Part shown: piece after piece, positions 1 through 6,790 of the stretch
Position numbering within the stretch: position 1 is the first letter of the stretch
Layout: each line of letters starts with the position of its first letter
DNA from: Deltaproteobacteria bacterium
GTDB lineage: Bacteria; Myxococcota_A; UBA9042
Reading direction: 5' to 3'
Assembly (NCBI GenBank): GCA_020632665.1
Contig: JACKFC010000001.1
Coordinates: forward strand, 1-64,000
Length of the DNA: 64,000 nt
Position numbers and translations under genes: made by a program
The notes under the pieces: generated by a model
The model's database searches: none
Told to the model about the DNA's origin: nothing
What the model saw: only the letters and a program-made list of their open reading frames with translations

Positions 1-1599
1 GAGCAGATTGGTCGGCCCCGACTTCTGGTAGACCCGCTCGCTGCCGTCGGCGTTCATCTCCGAGACGTAGCCGTGCTTCTCGAAGTAGTCCGGGTCTTTC
101 GCCAGCGCCGGGCCGAGCTCGAGGTCGACGACGCGCGGGGTCGGATACCAGCGCGGCGCGAGCGTCACCTTGCTCATCTTGGCGGAAAAGAGCTTGGTCC
201 GGTTGATGCGGCCCTTGATCCGGGCCTCGTAGTCGATGTCCTCGTTGTCTTTGCCGACGATCACGCGGTGCTCGCGGATCACCTTGCCGCCATCCCAGAC
301 CTGCACGTATTGCCCGGCGACGTTGACCCAGACGAAGAAGGCTTCGGGATCGCGGCCATTGGCCTCCCGCAGGCGCTCGAGCGCGAGACGAAGCTGACGC
401 AGCCGCGCGCCGACGGTGACGTCGAGCTCGCGGATGGTCGAGCGCGAGACTTCGCCATCGTCCTTGAGTTGGTGGCGGCGCTGGAAGCGCTCGACGGCGG
501 CCTCGAGATCGGCGTCGAAGGCGTCGACTGGTCCGGCGCCGACGTCGTAGCCCTCTTTCTGCAGCCGGGTCCGCAGCGCGGCGACGAAGCTGCCGCGTGC
601 ACCCTTGGCGACGGTCTTGCCGGGCGCCTTGGGCAGCTTCTCCCAGCCGCCGGCCTTCTCCAGCGCGAGGTAGCGATCGACGGCGCCGAGCAGTGGACGG
701 TACTGCGGGTGGGTCGGCCAGGCGGCTTCCATCGCTGCGGCGATCGCGCCCTGCTTGCCGGCGAGCCGTTCGCGCAGGGCCTCCTCGTGCTTGTCGGCGA
801 GCTTGCGGATCGTCGCCGGGCTGGTCGTCTCGTGCGGGTGGGCGGGCCGGGCGAAGAGGAAGTCGACGAAATACCGAACCACGCAGCGCGCGATCTCGGT
901 GTCGGCCTTCCACAGCGCCGGGCGGGTCGCCTGGGCTGCGGCGAGCAGCTTTTCCAGCTGATCTCCCAGCCGCTTGCGCTCGGCGGGGCCGAGGTCTCCG
1001 GCGCCGGAGCGGACCAAATCGAGCTCGCTGCCCTTGCCGCTGCGAGCCCAGCGTGCGGCCTCGGCCGCGACCTTGGCGGCGCGCGGGGTGGCAGCGGCCG
1101 CGACCAGCGCGTCGCGTTCGGCGGCGAATGCAGCGACAACGCCTTGGGTCGCGCCGTCGACGCGATCGAAGTGGTAGGCCCGCCGCGCCACGCCGTGCCG
1201 CTCGAGCTGGGCGAGGAGCTTGGTCACGGCGGCGCCGTCGTCGTTCAAGTTGCCGTCACCTCGGTAGAAGAGCAGCTTTCCGGGCGCGTAGAGGGCGCGC
1301 ACGACGGCGCTGCCTTCGTCGACCTTGGCCAAGGCGGCCTCGCGACGCTTGCCGGACGCGGCGTGAAAGTGCTCGGCCTGCTCCTTGATGCGGCTGGCCA
1401 GCTCTGCCACCGAGGGCGCGTCGATCGGCGCCGGTGCGGGCTTTGCAGCGGGGGCCTCGGCGCGTGGGGCTTCGGCCTCGGGTGCCTCCTGCGGCGGAGC
1501 GCTCGGCTCGCAGCCGAAGAGTAGGGACGCGGCCAGCGCGGCGACGCCTGTTCGGCGGCCGAGCTTCGACTTGGATTGCGTGGTGGCCTGGTTCTGCAT
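1..1599 (-). CDS. L,D-transpeptidase (YcbB/LdtD-like) lipoprotein, C-terminus off the window
   Basis: The gene runs off the left edge, so only the first 533 codons are present. Start ATG at 1599 follows AGGAGG. An N-terminal signal has a lipobox (LLFGC, Cys about residue 24) followed by a Pro/Ala/Glu-rich linker, so it is a predicted lipoprotein. A peptidoglycan-binding-1-like repeat sits near residues 340-395 (FVAALRTRLQKEGYDVG, then AVERFQRRH). It leads into the start of a YkuD domain (FVWVNVAGQYVQVWDGG, then VIVGK, then APRWYPTP) and a KSGPTNLL segment typical of YcbB enzymes. The catalytic SHGC motif should lie beyond position 1 and cannot be checked. Family members make 3-3 cross-links in peptidoglycan or anchor lipoproteins to it, on the periplasmic side. 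A candidate promoter lies at 1628-1655. Confidence 0.85.
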   Translation of the reverse strand, partial: MQNQATTQSKSKLGRRTGVAALAASLLFGCEPSAPPQEAPEAEAPRAEAPAAKPAPAPIDAPSVAELASRIKEQAEHFHAASGKRREAALAKVDEGSAVVRALYAPGKLLFYRGDGNLNDDGAAVTKLLAQLERHGVARRAYHFDRVDGATQGVVAAFAAERDALVAAAATPRAAKVAAEAARWARSGKGSELDLVRSGAGDLGPAERKRLGDQLEKLLAAAQATRPALWKADTEIARCVVRYFVDFLFARPAHPHETTSPATIRKLADKHEEALRERLAGKQGAIAAAMEAAWPTHPQYRPLLGAVDRYLALEKAGGWEKLPKAPGKTVAKGARGSFVAALRTRLQKEGYDVGAGPVDAFDADLEAAVERFQRRHQLKDDGEVSRSTIRELDVTVGARLRQLRLALERLREANGRDPEAFFVWVNVAGQYVQVWDGGKVIREHRVIVGKDNEDIDYEARIKGRINRTKLFSAKMSKVTLAPRWYPTPRVVDLELGPALAKDPDYFEKHGYVSEMNADGSERVYQKSGPTNLL

Positions 1600-1627
1600 G
1601 GCGTCCTCCTGCCCGATGGCTCTCGCG

Positions 1628-1655
1628 ACGATAGGTCCGCCACGGCGATCGTCAA
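1628..1655 (-). promoter_or_regulatory. candidate sigma-70 promoter for the L,D-transpeptidase gene
   Basis: On the minus strand TTGACG (1655-1650) and TATCGT (1633-1628) are separated by 16 bp, about 30 nt upstream of the ATG at 1599. The match is by eye; no transcription data. Confidence 0.45.
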
Positions 1656-1795
1656 CGAAATCGCGGTGCCGCGAGACCCCGCTCGCGCTGCTGCGGCCGG
1701 GGCCTCTGCGCCCCGGTTCGATGCGCACGGCCCATGCTGCTGCCCGACGACTTTTGCCTGCGTCTTCTGACGCTTGGCTGCGGACAACGGGTCCC

Positions 1796-1811
1796 TGGCA
1801 CAGCCGCTGCA
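1796..1811 (+). promoter_or_regulatory. candidate sigma-54 promoter
   Basis: TGGCAC (1796-1801) and TGCA (1808-1811) place the invariant GG and GC exactly 10 bp apart, as in the -24/-12 consensus. The element is about 60 nt upstream of the ATG of the sigma-family gene at 1872. Two flanking consensus positions differ, so it is a candidate only. Confidence 0.35.
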
Positions 1812-1871
1812 TTCCCCTGGGCACCGCGCGGCGTCGGGTGCGCCGCTTCCTCTCAACCCGGAGCAACAGCG

Positions 1872-2417
1872 ATGCAATCCCGATCAGCCCTTCACCCCCA
1901 CCTCCGCGAACACCTTCCGAAGGTCCGCGCCATCGCCGAGGCCATGGCCCGCAAGCAGGCACGGCAAAGCGGCAGCTACGACGATCTCGTCGCGGAAGCG
2001 ATGCTCGGGGTCGTCGAGGCGTCCGCGCGCTACAGTCCCGAGCACGGTGCGTGCCTGACCACCTTCGCCTGGATGCGCATGCAGGGACGGGTCCGCGACC
2101 ACGGCCGCAAGGAGCGCGCCCACCACGCTGATCGTGCCGAGCTCTTCGACGCCCCCCTCGAGGGCGCTCCGCGGATGTCGGAACGCCTGCGCAACGCCAT
2201 CGACGTGCACAACTTGGTCGCCGACGCGGCACCCAACCTCGACACCGACCAGCGCGTGGTGCTGCGTGAGGTGCATCTCGGCGGTGAGACCCTGGCGCGG
2301 GTCAGCGAGCGGATGGGCTGGAGTTCGCAGCAGGGGACGCGGCGGAACCGCGCTCTGCTCGCGCAGCTGCGCCAGACCGCGCGCGGGGCCGACCTGTGCG
2401 CGCACGAGGCCCGATAG
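1872..2417 (+). CDS. sigma-70 family RNA polymerase sigma factor (small)
   Basis: A 181-residue protein. The frame is open upstream to 1734, but the ATG at 1872 (MQSRSALHP) is where family-like sequence begins. Residues about 30-85 look like sigma region 2 (YDDLVAEAMLGVVEASARY, then TTFAWMRMQGRVRDHGRKE). The C-terminal part (LDTDQRVVLREVHLGGETLA, then RMGWSSQQGTRRNRALLAQL) resembles the region 4 helix-turn-helix. No sensor or anti-sigma gene is adjacent. It lies divergent from the L,D-transpeptidase gene and convergent with the His-Gly-Ser repeat peptide. It would direct RNA polymerase to an unknown promoter set. Family assignment is fairly secure; subgroup and regulon are unknown. Confidence 0.75.
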   Translation: MQSRSALHPHLREHLPKVRAIAEAMARKQARQSGSYDDLVAEAMLGVVEASARYSPEHGACLTTFAWMRMQGRVRDHGRKERAHHADRAELFDAPLEGAPRMSERLRNAIDVHNLVADAAPNLDTDQRVVLREVHLGGETLARVSERMGWSSQQGTRRNRALLAQLRQTARGADLCAHEAR

Positions 2418-2435
2418 GATTCATTCGACCCGAGC

Positions 2436-2476
2436 AAAAAAGCGAGACGAGCGGCTGCGGGGGAGCCGCTCGTCTC
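2436..2476 (-). terminator. intrinsic terminator of the His-Gly-Ser repeat peptide gene
   Basis: A perfect 13-bp stem (2444-2456 pairing with 2464-2476) with a 7-nt loop. On the minus strand it is followed by GC and a run of six T (2441-2436). It lies 37 bp past the stop at 2513. On the plus strand no T-run follows, so it serves the minus-strand gene. Confidence 0.85.
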
Positions 2477-2512
2477 AGCAATTCCAGACGGAAACGCTCA
2501 GGTCGTCGACGA

Positions 2513-2827
2513 CTACCAGGAGCCGTGCGAACCGTGCGAACCGTGGCTGCCGTGCGAGCCGTGGCTGCCGTGCGAGCCGTGGCTGCCGTGCGAGCCGTGG
2601 CTGCCGTGCGAGCCGTGGCTGCCGTGCGAGCCGTGGCTGCCGTGCGAGCCGTGGCTGCAGTGCTCGGCGCCGAGAACCGCGTCGCCAGCGGCGAGGGCCG
2701 AGCCCTCCGAGAGCATCAAGAAGGTGGAGACGCGCTGCTCCTGCTTCTCGCTGATCGCGACCTCCTCGTTGGAGAGGAAGTCGGCGACGTTCTTCTTCAC
2801 CGTGGGAAGGCTCTTCTTCTTCGTCAT
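2513..2827 (-). CDS. small peptide with a C-terminal (Ser-His-Gly)15 array; candidate modified-peptide precursor
   Basis: A 104-residue protein. Residues 1-56 are a charged, leader-like region (starts MTKKKSLPTVKKNVADFLSN) with no signal peptide or membrane segment. Cys57 is the only cysteine. Residues 58-102 are 15 perfect Ser-His-Gly triplets and the chain ends Ser-Trp. Read in another phase this is a His-Xaa-Ser repeat with Xaa = Gly, which recalls the HxsA class of radical-SAM-associated peptides; however, no radical SAM enzyme or other maturase lies anywhere in the window. Alternatives are a metal-binding His tail or a structural low-complexity tail. The gene stands alone, with a candidate promoter at 3090-3118, a leader of roughly 250 nt and a strong terminator at 2436-2476, which supports real expression. 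The SD before the ATG is weak (GGGGAT). Confidence 0.7.
   Translation of the reverse strand: MTKKKSLPTVKKNVADFLSNEEVAISEKQEQRVSTFLMLSEGSALAAGDAVLGAEHCSHGSHGSHGSHGSHGSHGSHGSHGSHGSHGSHGSHGSHGSHGSHGSW
2516..2656 (-). repeat. 9-bp tandem repeat array encoding Ser-His-Gly
   Basis: A 141-bp array of 9-bp units. Over most of its length successive units alternate the Ser codon (AGC, TCG), giving an 18-bp higher-order unit. His is always CAC and Gly almost always GGC. The last units before the stop use TCG twice and GGT. The array stays in frame and ends with a Ser-Trp cap. Confidence 0.95.
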
Positions 2828-2962
2828 GAGATCCCCGCGCAGCGTGCTTCTTCGGCCTCGCTTGGTCGTCCCTGTTAATGACGACGCTGGTCCGCTTCGG
2901 ACCGTTTGCGTCGCAGAGTTCCCGAGTTCGAGGTCTTCCTCGTCGCGGGCTCCTCACACTAT

Positions 2963-2982
2963 GCCAGCGGAGTTCCGCTGGC
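2963..2982. repeat. 20-bp palindrome in the leader of the repeat-peptide gene
   Basis: Perfect 9-bp arms (2963-2971 and 2974-2982) around a 2-bp centre (GT). It lies between the candidate promoter and the start codon of the minus-strand peptide. It could be an operator or an RNA hairpin; nothing more can be shown. Confidence 0.4.
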
Positions 2983-3089
2983 GCTACCCATCGCCTCGTG
3001 GGCGTCGGGGTTGCCCCCTGGCCTATTCGCTGTGTCCGCTCCGTTTCGGCTGGGGGAGGGCTCGGTCGGAAACGCGATGCCTGTCCCTA

Positions 3090-3118
3090 GTGGTAGCAAT
3101 CGGGCTCGTGGCTGTCAA
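3090..3118 (-). promoter_or_regulatory. candidate sigma-70 promoter for the His-Gly-Ser repeat peptide
   Basis: On the minus strand a perfect TTGACA (3118-3113) is followed after 17 bp by TACCAC (3095-3090). The same -35 and spacing occur before tRNA-Pro (TTGACA-17-TACCTA) and the tRNA-tuf operon. It predicts a leader of roughly 250 nt. Confidence 0.45.
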
Positions 3119-3210
3119 CACAAAGGGCGCTGCGCAAGCCCATGCTTGACCGTCCGCCGCCGCGCGGCTATCTCGCGCGGCACGCCGTACAGAAACGGCG
3201 GGAGAGCCGC

Positions 3211-4530
3211 ATGACCGTCGAGATCGATCCCCAGCGCCGCATCGAGGCCCTCCGCGAGGCGGTCGAGCGCGTGCGAGTTGCGTTGGCGGACGCGGGATTG
3301 CGGTTCGAGGTCTGCGGCGCATTCGCCCTCGCGATGGCCGGGCCGCTGGAGCCCGCACCGAGCTGGCCGCTCGACATCGAGCTCGTCGGCGATGCCGGAG
3401 ACGATGCATACGAGCGGGCGATCGCGGCGGCGACGGCCGCATGGACGCTGAACCACGCGATCGCGGTGCATCGCCCTGGCGCATACGTGGCGCCATGCGA
3501 GCCCTTCGCCGCGCGCTTCCCCGTGCCGGAGGAGGCCCTCGAGGCCACGCCCGATGAGCAGGACACGCCGGAGGAAGGCCCGGTCCTGCTGCCGGTGCAG
3601 GGTGATTGGAGCCGCAAGCTGCGTGGCCGTGCCGATCGGATTCTGGAGATCGCGGCGCTGGCTGCGGCGACGGGCCTACGGCCGAGCGCGGAGACCATCC
3701 GCGCCATGGTCCGCGAAGGCGGACACGTCCTCACGCTAGACCGCGAAGTCTGGCTGCGTCATTTCGACGCCCTGCTCTGCGCGCCCTTTGCCAGCGTCGG
3801 CTTGACCTTGCTGCAAGACGTCCGCGTGCTGCCGATGTTGCTGCCGGAGGTCTCGGCGATGGTCGACTTTCATCGCAGCTGCCCGGTGCATCACAAGGAT
3901 ATCTGGGACCACACGCTGCAAGTCGTCGACAAATGTCCGCCCCTGCCGACCGTGCGCTGGTCGGCGCTGATGCACGACGTCGGCAAGGTCTGGACCCGCA
4001 CGATCAGCGGTCGCGGCAAGGTGCACTTCTTCCGCCACGAAGAACTCGGCGCGATCTTGATGGAGGGCGTCGCGGCCCGCTTCCGGATGCCCGACGAACG
4101 CCGCGATGCGGTCTGCTACGTCATCGCCAACCACGCGCGCGCGAACGTCTACTCGACGGAGTGGACCGACGCAGCGGTGCGCCGGCTGATGCGGGACATG
4201 GGCGACCACCTCGACGACGTCCTGGCGTTTTCCCGCAGCGACTTTACGACCAAGCGGGCGTGGCGGATCCGCGAGGTGCGGGTGCTCGGCGACGAGCTGA
4301 TCCGGCGCATGGCGGAGATCCGCGAGGCCGACGCGAAGGTGCCACCGTTGCCGAAGGGGTTCGGCAATTTGGTGATGGAGCGCACCGGACGTCCGGGAGG
4401 TCGGTGGCTGGGAGATATCCAGCGCCGACTCGAAGCCGAGGTCGAGGCCGGGGCCCTCGCCGCCGGCATGGACGCCGAGAGCTACTTCAGCTGGGTCGAG
4501 ACCCACGCCGCCGAGCTCCTACTGGCCTGA
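3211..4530 (+). CDS. HD-domain protein resembling tRNA nucleotidyltransferase/poly(A) polymerase, degenerate head
   Basis: A 439-residue protein; start ATG 3211 has GGAG 7 nt upstream. Residues about 30-70 look like a shortened nucleotidyltransferase head (VCGAFALAMAG, then WPLDIELVG). The usual GG and paired Asp of catalytic enzymes are not clearly present. Residues about 130-220 match the RNA-binding helical part of CCA-adding enzymes (GRADRILEIAALAAATGL, then LLPEVSAMVDFHRS). The HD phosphohydrolase domain follows: HHKDIWDH near 226, MHDVGK near 252, FFRHEELGA and NHARAN near 307. It is likely a metal-dependent phosphohydrolase or an inactive relative rather than a working CCA enzyme. Convergent with the next gene, with stops 2 bp apart. 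Confidence 0.65.
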   Translation: MTVEIDPQRRIEALREAVERVRVALADAGLRFEVCGAFALAMAGPLEPAPSWPLDIELVGDAGDDAYERAIAAATAAWTLNHAIAVHRPGAYVAPCEPFAARFPVPEEALEATPDEQDTPEEGPVLLPVQGDWSRKLRGRADRILEIAALAAATGLRPSAETIRAMVREGGHVLTLDREVWLRHFDALLCAPFASVGLTLLQDVRVLPMLLPEVSAMVDFHRSCPVHHKDIWDHTLQVVDKCPPLPTVRWSALMHDVGKVWTRTISGRGKVHFFRHEELGAILMEGVAARFRMPDERRDAVCYVIANHARANVYSTEWTDAAVRRLMRDMGDHLDDVLAFSRSDFTTKRAWRIREVRVLGDELIRRMAEIREADAKVPPLPKGFGNLVMERTGRPGGRWLGDIQRRLEAEVEAGALAAGMDAESYFSWVETHAAELLLA

Positions 4531-4532
4531 GT

Positions 4533-5120
4533 TCACAGCGTCAGCGCGAGGTCTCGCAGCCCGACACGTCCGGGCAACCCCCGACCACCGGCGAGGCGCA
4601 ACCCATCGACGGCGATCGCGACCAAGCGATCTTCGGCTGGACCGAGCTCGAATATCGCCGCATCCGGCAAGGCCTCGATGTCGACGTCGCGCAGGTGTTC
4701 GGCGCAGGTCGAGCGACGCTCGATCGGCGGCGCTTGTGCTGCGTCCGGCGAAAGGGCGGCGGCGAGGTCGCCCCAATCGTCATCGTCGTCGTCGACGTCC
4801 CCGGGGCCGGATTCCCACCAACGCAAGACGGCGCCCTGGGAGCGGCAGACGTAGGGCCGCGCGGCAAAGACCTGACATTGCCGGTCCGCACCGAGAAAGG
4901 CGCACGCTCCCTCGGGGTGGACCTGCAGCGGCGGGGCATCGGAGCGGCGGACGAACGCAGCGATGGCGTCAGCCTCGGCCTGCCAAACGGTCAAGCCGTC
5001 GACACAGCAGGCAGCACACCCCGGCTTGCAGCCAATCGGCGCTTCGATCGCTGCGGTCGATTCGGCGAAGCGCGCGTCGGTCTCGGCATGCAGCGCGGCC
5101 AGCGCGTCGGCCGGCTTCAT
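4533..5120 (-). CDS. YkgJ-family cysteine-cluster protein
   Basis: A 195-residue protein; the ATG (5120) overlaps the stop of the upstream FAD gene as ATGA, so the two are translationally coupled. The signature is GCKPGCAACC near residues 32-41, then CAFLGADRQCQVFAARPYVC near 75-95. This CxxxCxxCC...C...C pattern defines the YkgJ (putative Fe/Zn-binding) family. An acidic run (VDDDDDDWGD) follows and then a Cys-containing C-terminal part. Family members are small cytosolic proteins of unknown function thought to hold a metal or Fe-S cluster. It is the third gene of the 7975-to-4533 operon, next to an FAD dehydrogenase that could be a redox partner (inference). Confidence 0.75.
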   Translation of the reverse strand: MKPADALAALHAETDARFAESTAAIEAPIGCKPGCAACCVDGLTVWQAEADAIAAFVRRSDAPPLQVHPEGACAFLGADRQCQVFAARPYVCRSQGAVLRWWESGPGDVDDDDDDWGDLAAALSPDAAQAPPIERRSTCAEHLRDVDIEALPDAAIFELGPAEDRLVAIAVDGLRLAGGRGLPGRVGLRDLALTL

Positions 5121-6787
5121 CGCTCGACCTCCGACCACGGCACGAGATCGTGGACGGCGAGGGTCGCCAGTGCGCTGCGCATGCCGTCGATGGCGCTGCT
5201 GACGATACCGCCAGCGTAGCCAGCCCCCTCGGCGCAGGGGTAGAGGCCGGGATGGCTGGTGCTCTGCCGGTCGTCGCCGCGGCAGATCCGAACCGGTGCC
5301 GACGTGGTCGTCTCGACCGGGATGAACGTCGCTTCTGCCGAGAGATAGCCACGCAGCTGGCGCTGATCGATCGCGCGCGCTCCACGGCGCAGCGCGGTGA
5401 GCATCCGCGCCGGCAAGACTGCACTGGCGGGTGCATGCTGCAGCCCGGGACGGTAGGTCGACTTCGGGAGGGGCTCGGCGGCGCCGGACGCCGGGTCCAG
5501 CACCTCGAGCAAGCGCTGCGCCGGGGCACGATAGCCGCCGCCGCCCTGCTCGAAAGCGCGGCGTTCGAGGGCCCCCTGCAGCGCGAGGCCGAGGAGCGCG
5601 CCGCCCGCGACGTGGACGCCGAACTCCGGATCGTCGTCGAGATCGCCGGGCCGATCGAGGTACATCTCGTCGCCGCGCACCTCGGTGACCAAGGCGGCGT
5701 TGGCGATCCCGGAGTTGCGCCCTTCGTTGCTCATGCCGTTGACGTTGAGGTGACCGGCGCGGGTCGGCGTCGGCAGGACGATGCCGCCCGGACACATGCA
5801 GAACGAGTAGACGCCACGGGGCGCACCGAGGTCCGGGACTTGGGCCGAGACGAAATACTCGGCGGCACCGACCGACGCCCAGCCGGCCATCTCGCCGAGC
5901 TGTGCCTCGTCGACCAAGCCCTGCGGATGCTCGACGCGGGCGCCGACCGCGAACGGCTTGCGCTCCATGGCCACGCCGCGGCGGGCCAACATCGCGTAGA
6001 CATCGCGTGCCGAGTGTCCGGTGGCCAACAGCACCGGCCCGCCGCGCAGCTCCTCACCGTCCTCGAGTCGCACGCCGACGACGGCGCCGGCCTCGTCGAC
6101 CAGCAAGTCCTCGACCTTGGCGTCGAAGCGCAGCTCGTGGCCGGCCTCGCGCAGCGCGTGGCGTAGCCGCGGCATCATCGGGATCAAGCGGTTGGTGCCG
6201 ACGTGCGGATGTGCCTCGACCAGGATCTTGCGCGAGATGCCGAGGGCAACCAGCCGCTCGTAGACTTCGCGCACGCGGCTGCTCTTGCCACGCGTGTAGA
6301 GCTTGCCGTCGGAGTAGGTGCCGGCCCCGCCTTCGCCGAAGCAGAGGTTGCTCTCCTCGTCGAGCTGGCCATGGACGCGCAGATCGCGGACGCGCTGGCT
6401 GCGTGCCAGCACCTCCCCGCCGCGCTCGAGCATCACCGCCCGGACCCCGGCGTCGGCGTATTGCAACGCGGCGAAGAGCCCGGCGGGCCCGGAGCCGACG
6501 ATGATCGGGCGCAGCGCGTGGTGGTCGCGCGCCAACTTCCGCGGGCGAAGCAAGGGCGGCAGGGCGTCGTCGGGCGGCGCTTCATCGCGGCGCGACGCAC
6601 GGACGCGGAGGACCCAGGACGGGCGCCGGCGGCGTCTGGCGTCGAGGCTGCGGCGATCGATGACGACCTGGCCGAGGTCGGCGACGTCCCAGCCGGCGGC
6701 GGCAGCGACGGCCTCACGCAAGGCGTCGTCGTCGTGCAGCGGGGGGGCTTCCGGCGAGACCGGCAGCTGAAGCTGGAGCTCGCGCAT
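5117..6787 (-). CDS. FAD-dependent dehydrogenase (COG2509-like)
   Basis: A 556-residue protein with an N-terminal basic domain (about 1-90) and a Rossmann FAD site (IIVGSGPAGLFAALQYADAG, GxGPAG at about 98-103). It then has the family segments EESNLCFGEGGAGTYSDGKL and HPHVGTNRL, and the C-terminal GLYPCAEGAGYAGGIVSSA that closes the FAD site. These match the uncharacterised COG2509 dehydrogenases, which resemble geranylgeranyl reductase/BchP-type flavoproteins. No membrane segment is visible. It starts 3 bp after the stop of the upstream gene and its own stop overlaps the YkgJ-like gene, so the three form one operon. Substrate unknown. Confidence 0.8.
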   Translation of the reverse strand: MRELQLQLPVSPEAPPLHDDDALREAVAAAAGWDVADLGQVVIDRRSLDARRRRRPSWVLRVRASRRDEAPPDDALPPLLRPRKLARDHHALRPIIVGSGPAGLFAALQYADAGVRAVMLERGGEVLARSQRVRDLRVHGQLDEESNLCFGEGGAGTYSDGKLYTRGKSSRVREVYERLVALGISRKILVEAHPHVGTNRLIPMMPRLRHALREAGHELRFDAKVEDLLVDEAGAVVGVRLEDGEELRGGPVLLATGHSARDVYAMLARRGVAMERKPFAVGARVEHPQGLVDEAQLGEMAGWASVGAAEYFVSAQVPDLGAPRGVYSFCMCPGGIVLPTPTRAGHLNVNGMSNEGRNSGIANAALVTEVRGDEMYLDRPGDLDDDPEFGVHVAGGALLGLALQGALERRAFEQGGGGYRAPAQRLLEVLDPASGAAEPLPKSTYRPGLQHAPASAVLPARMLTALRRGARAIDQRQLRGYLSAEATFIPVETTTSAPVRICRGDDRQSTSHPGLYPCAEGAGYAGGIVSSAIDGMRSALATLAVHDLVPWSEVER

Positions 6788-6790
6788 GCC

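Larger units (their letters stand above)
2828..3210. other. 383-bp intergenic region between divergent genes
   Basis: No convincing gene. It holds the candidate promoter for the minus-strand peptide (3090-3118) and a palindrome (2963-2982) that would fall in the peptide's mRNA leader. An upstream in-frame extension of the HD gene (from 3142) is judged non-coding because a good SD precedes the ATG at 3211. Confidence 0.6.

Noticed and set aside
73..1524. Plus-strand 483-codon frame over the L,D-transpeptidase gene
   Set aside because: The minus strand gives a lipobox, a peptidoglycan-binding repeat and YkuD motifs after a good SD; the plus frame has none.
2516..2656. CRISPR array
   Set aside because: Units are contiguous 9/18-bp repeats with no unique spacers and no cas genes; they encode an in-frame peptide.
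2513..2827. Firm assignment to the HxsA family
   Set aside because: The repeat matches His-Xaa-Ser in one reading phase, but the leader cannot be verified and no HxsB/C/D gene is in the window.
2396..2957. Repeat-rich frames across the 2.5-2.7 kb array (ArgAlaVal-Ala repeats on plus; ArgGlnProArgLeuAla on minus)
   Set aside because: They are other readings of the 9-bp repeat. Only the Ser-His-Gly frame has a matching terminator, a promoter and a sensible leader.
3142..3210. Longer start for the HD-domain gene
   Set aside because: The extension has no SD and reads as Arg-rich non-family sequence; GGAG precedes the ATG at 3211.
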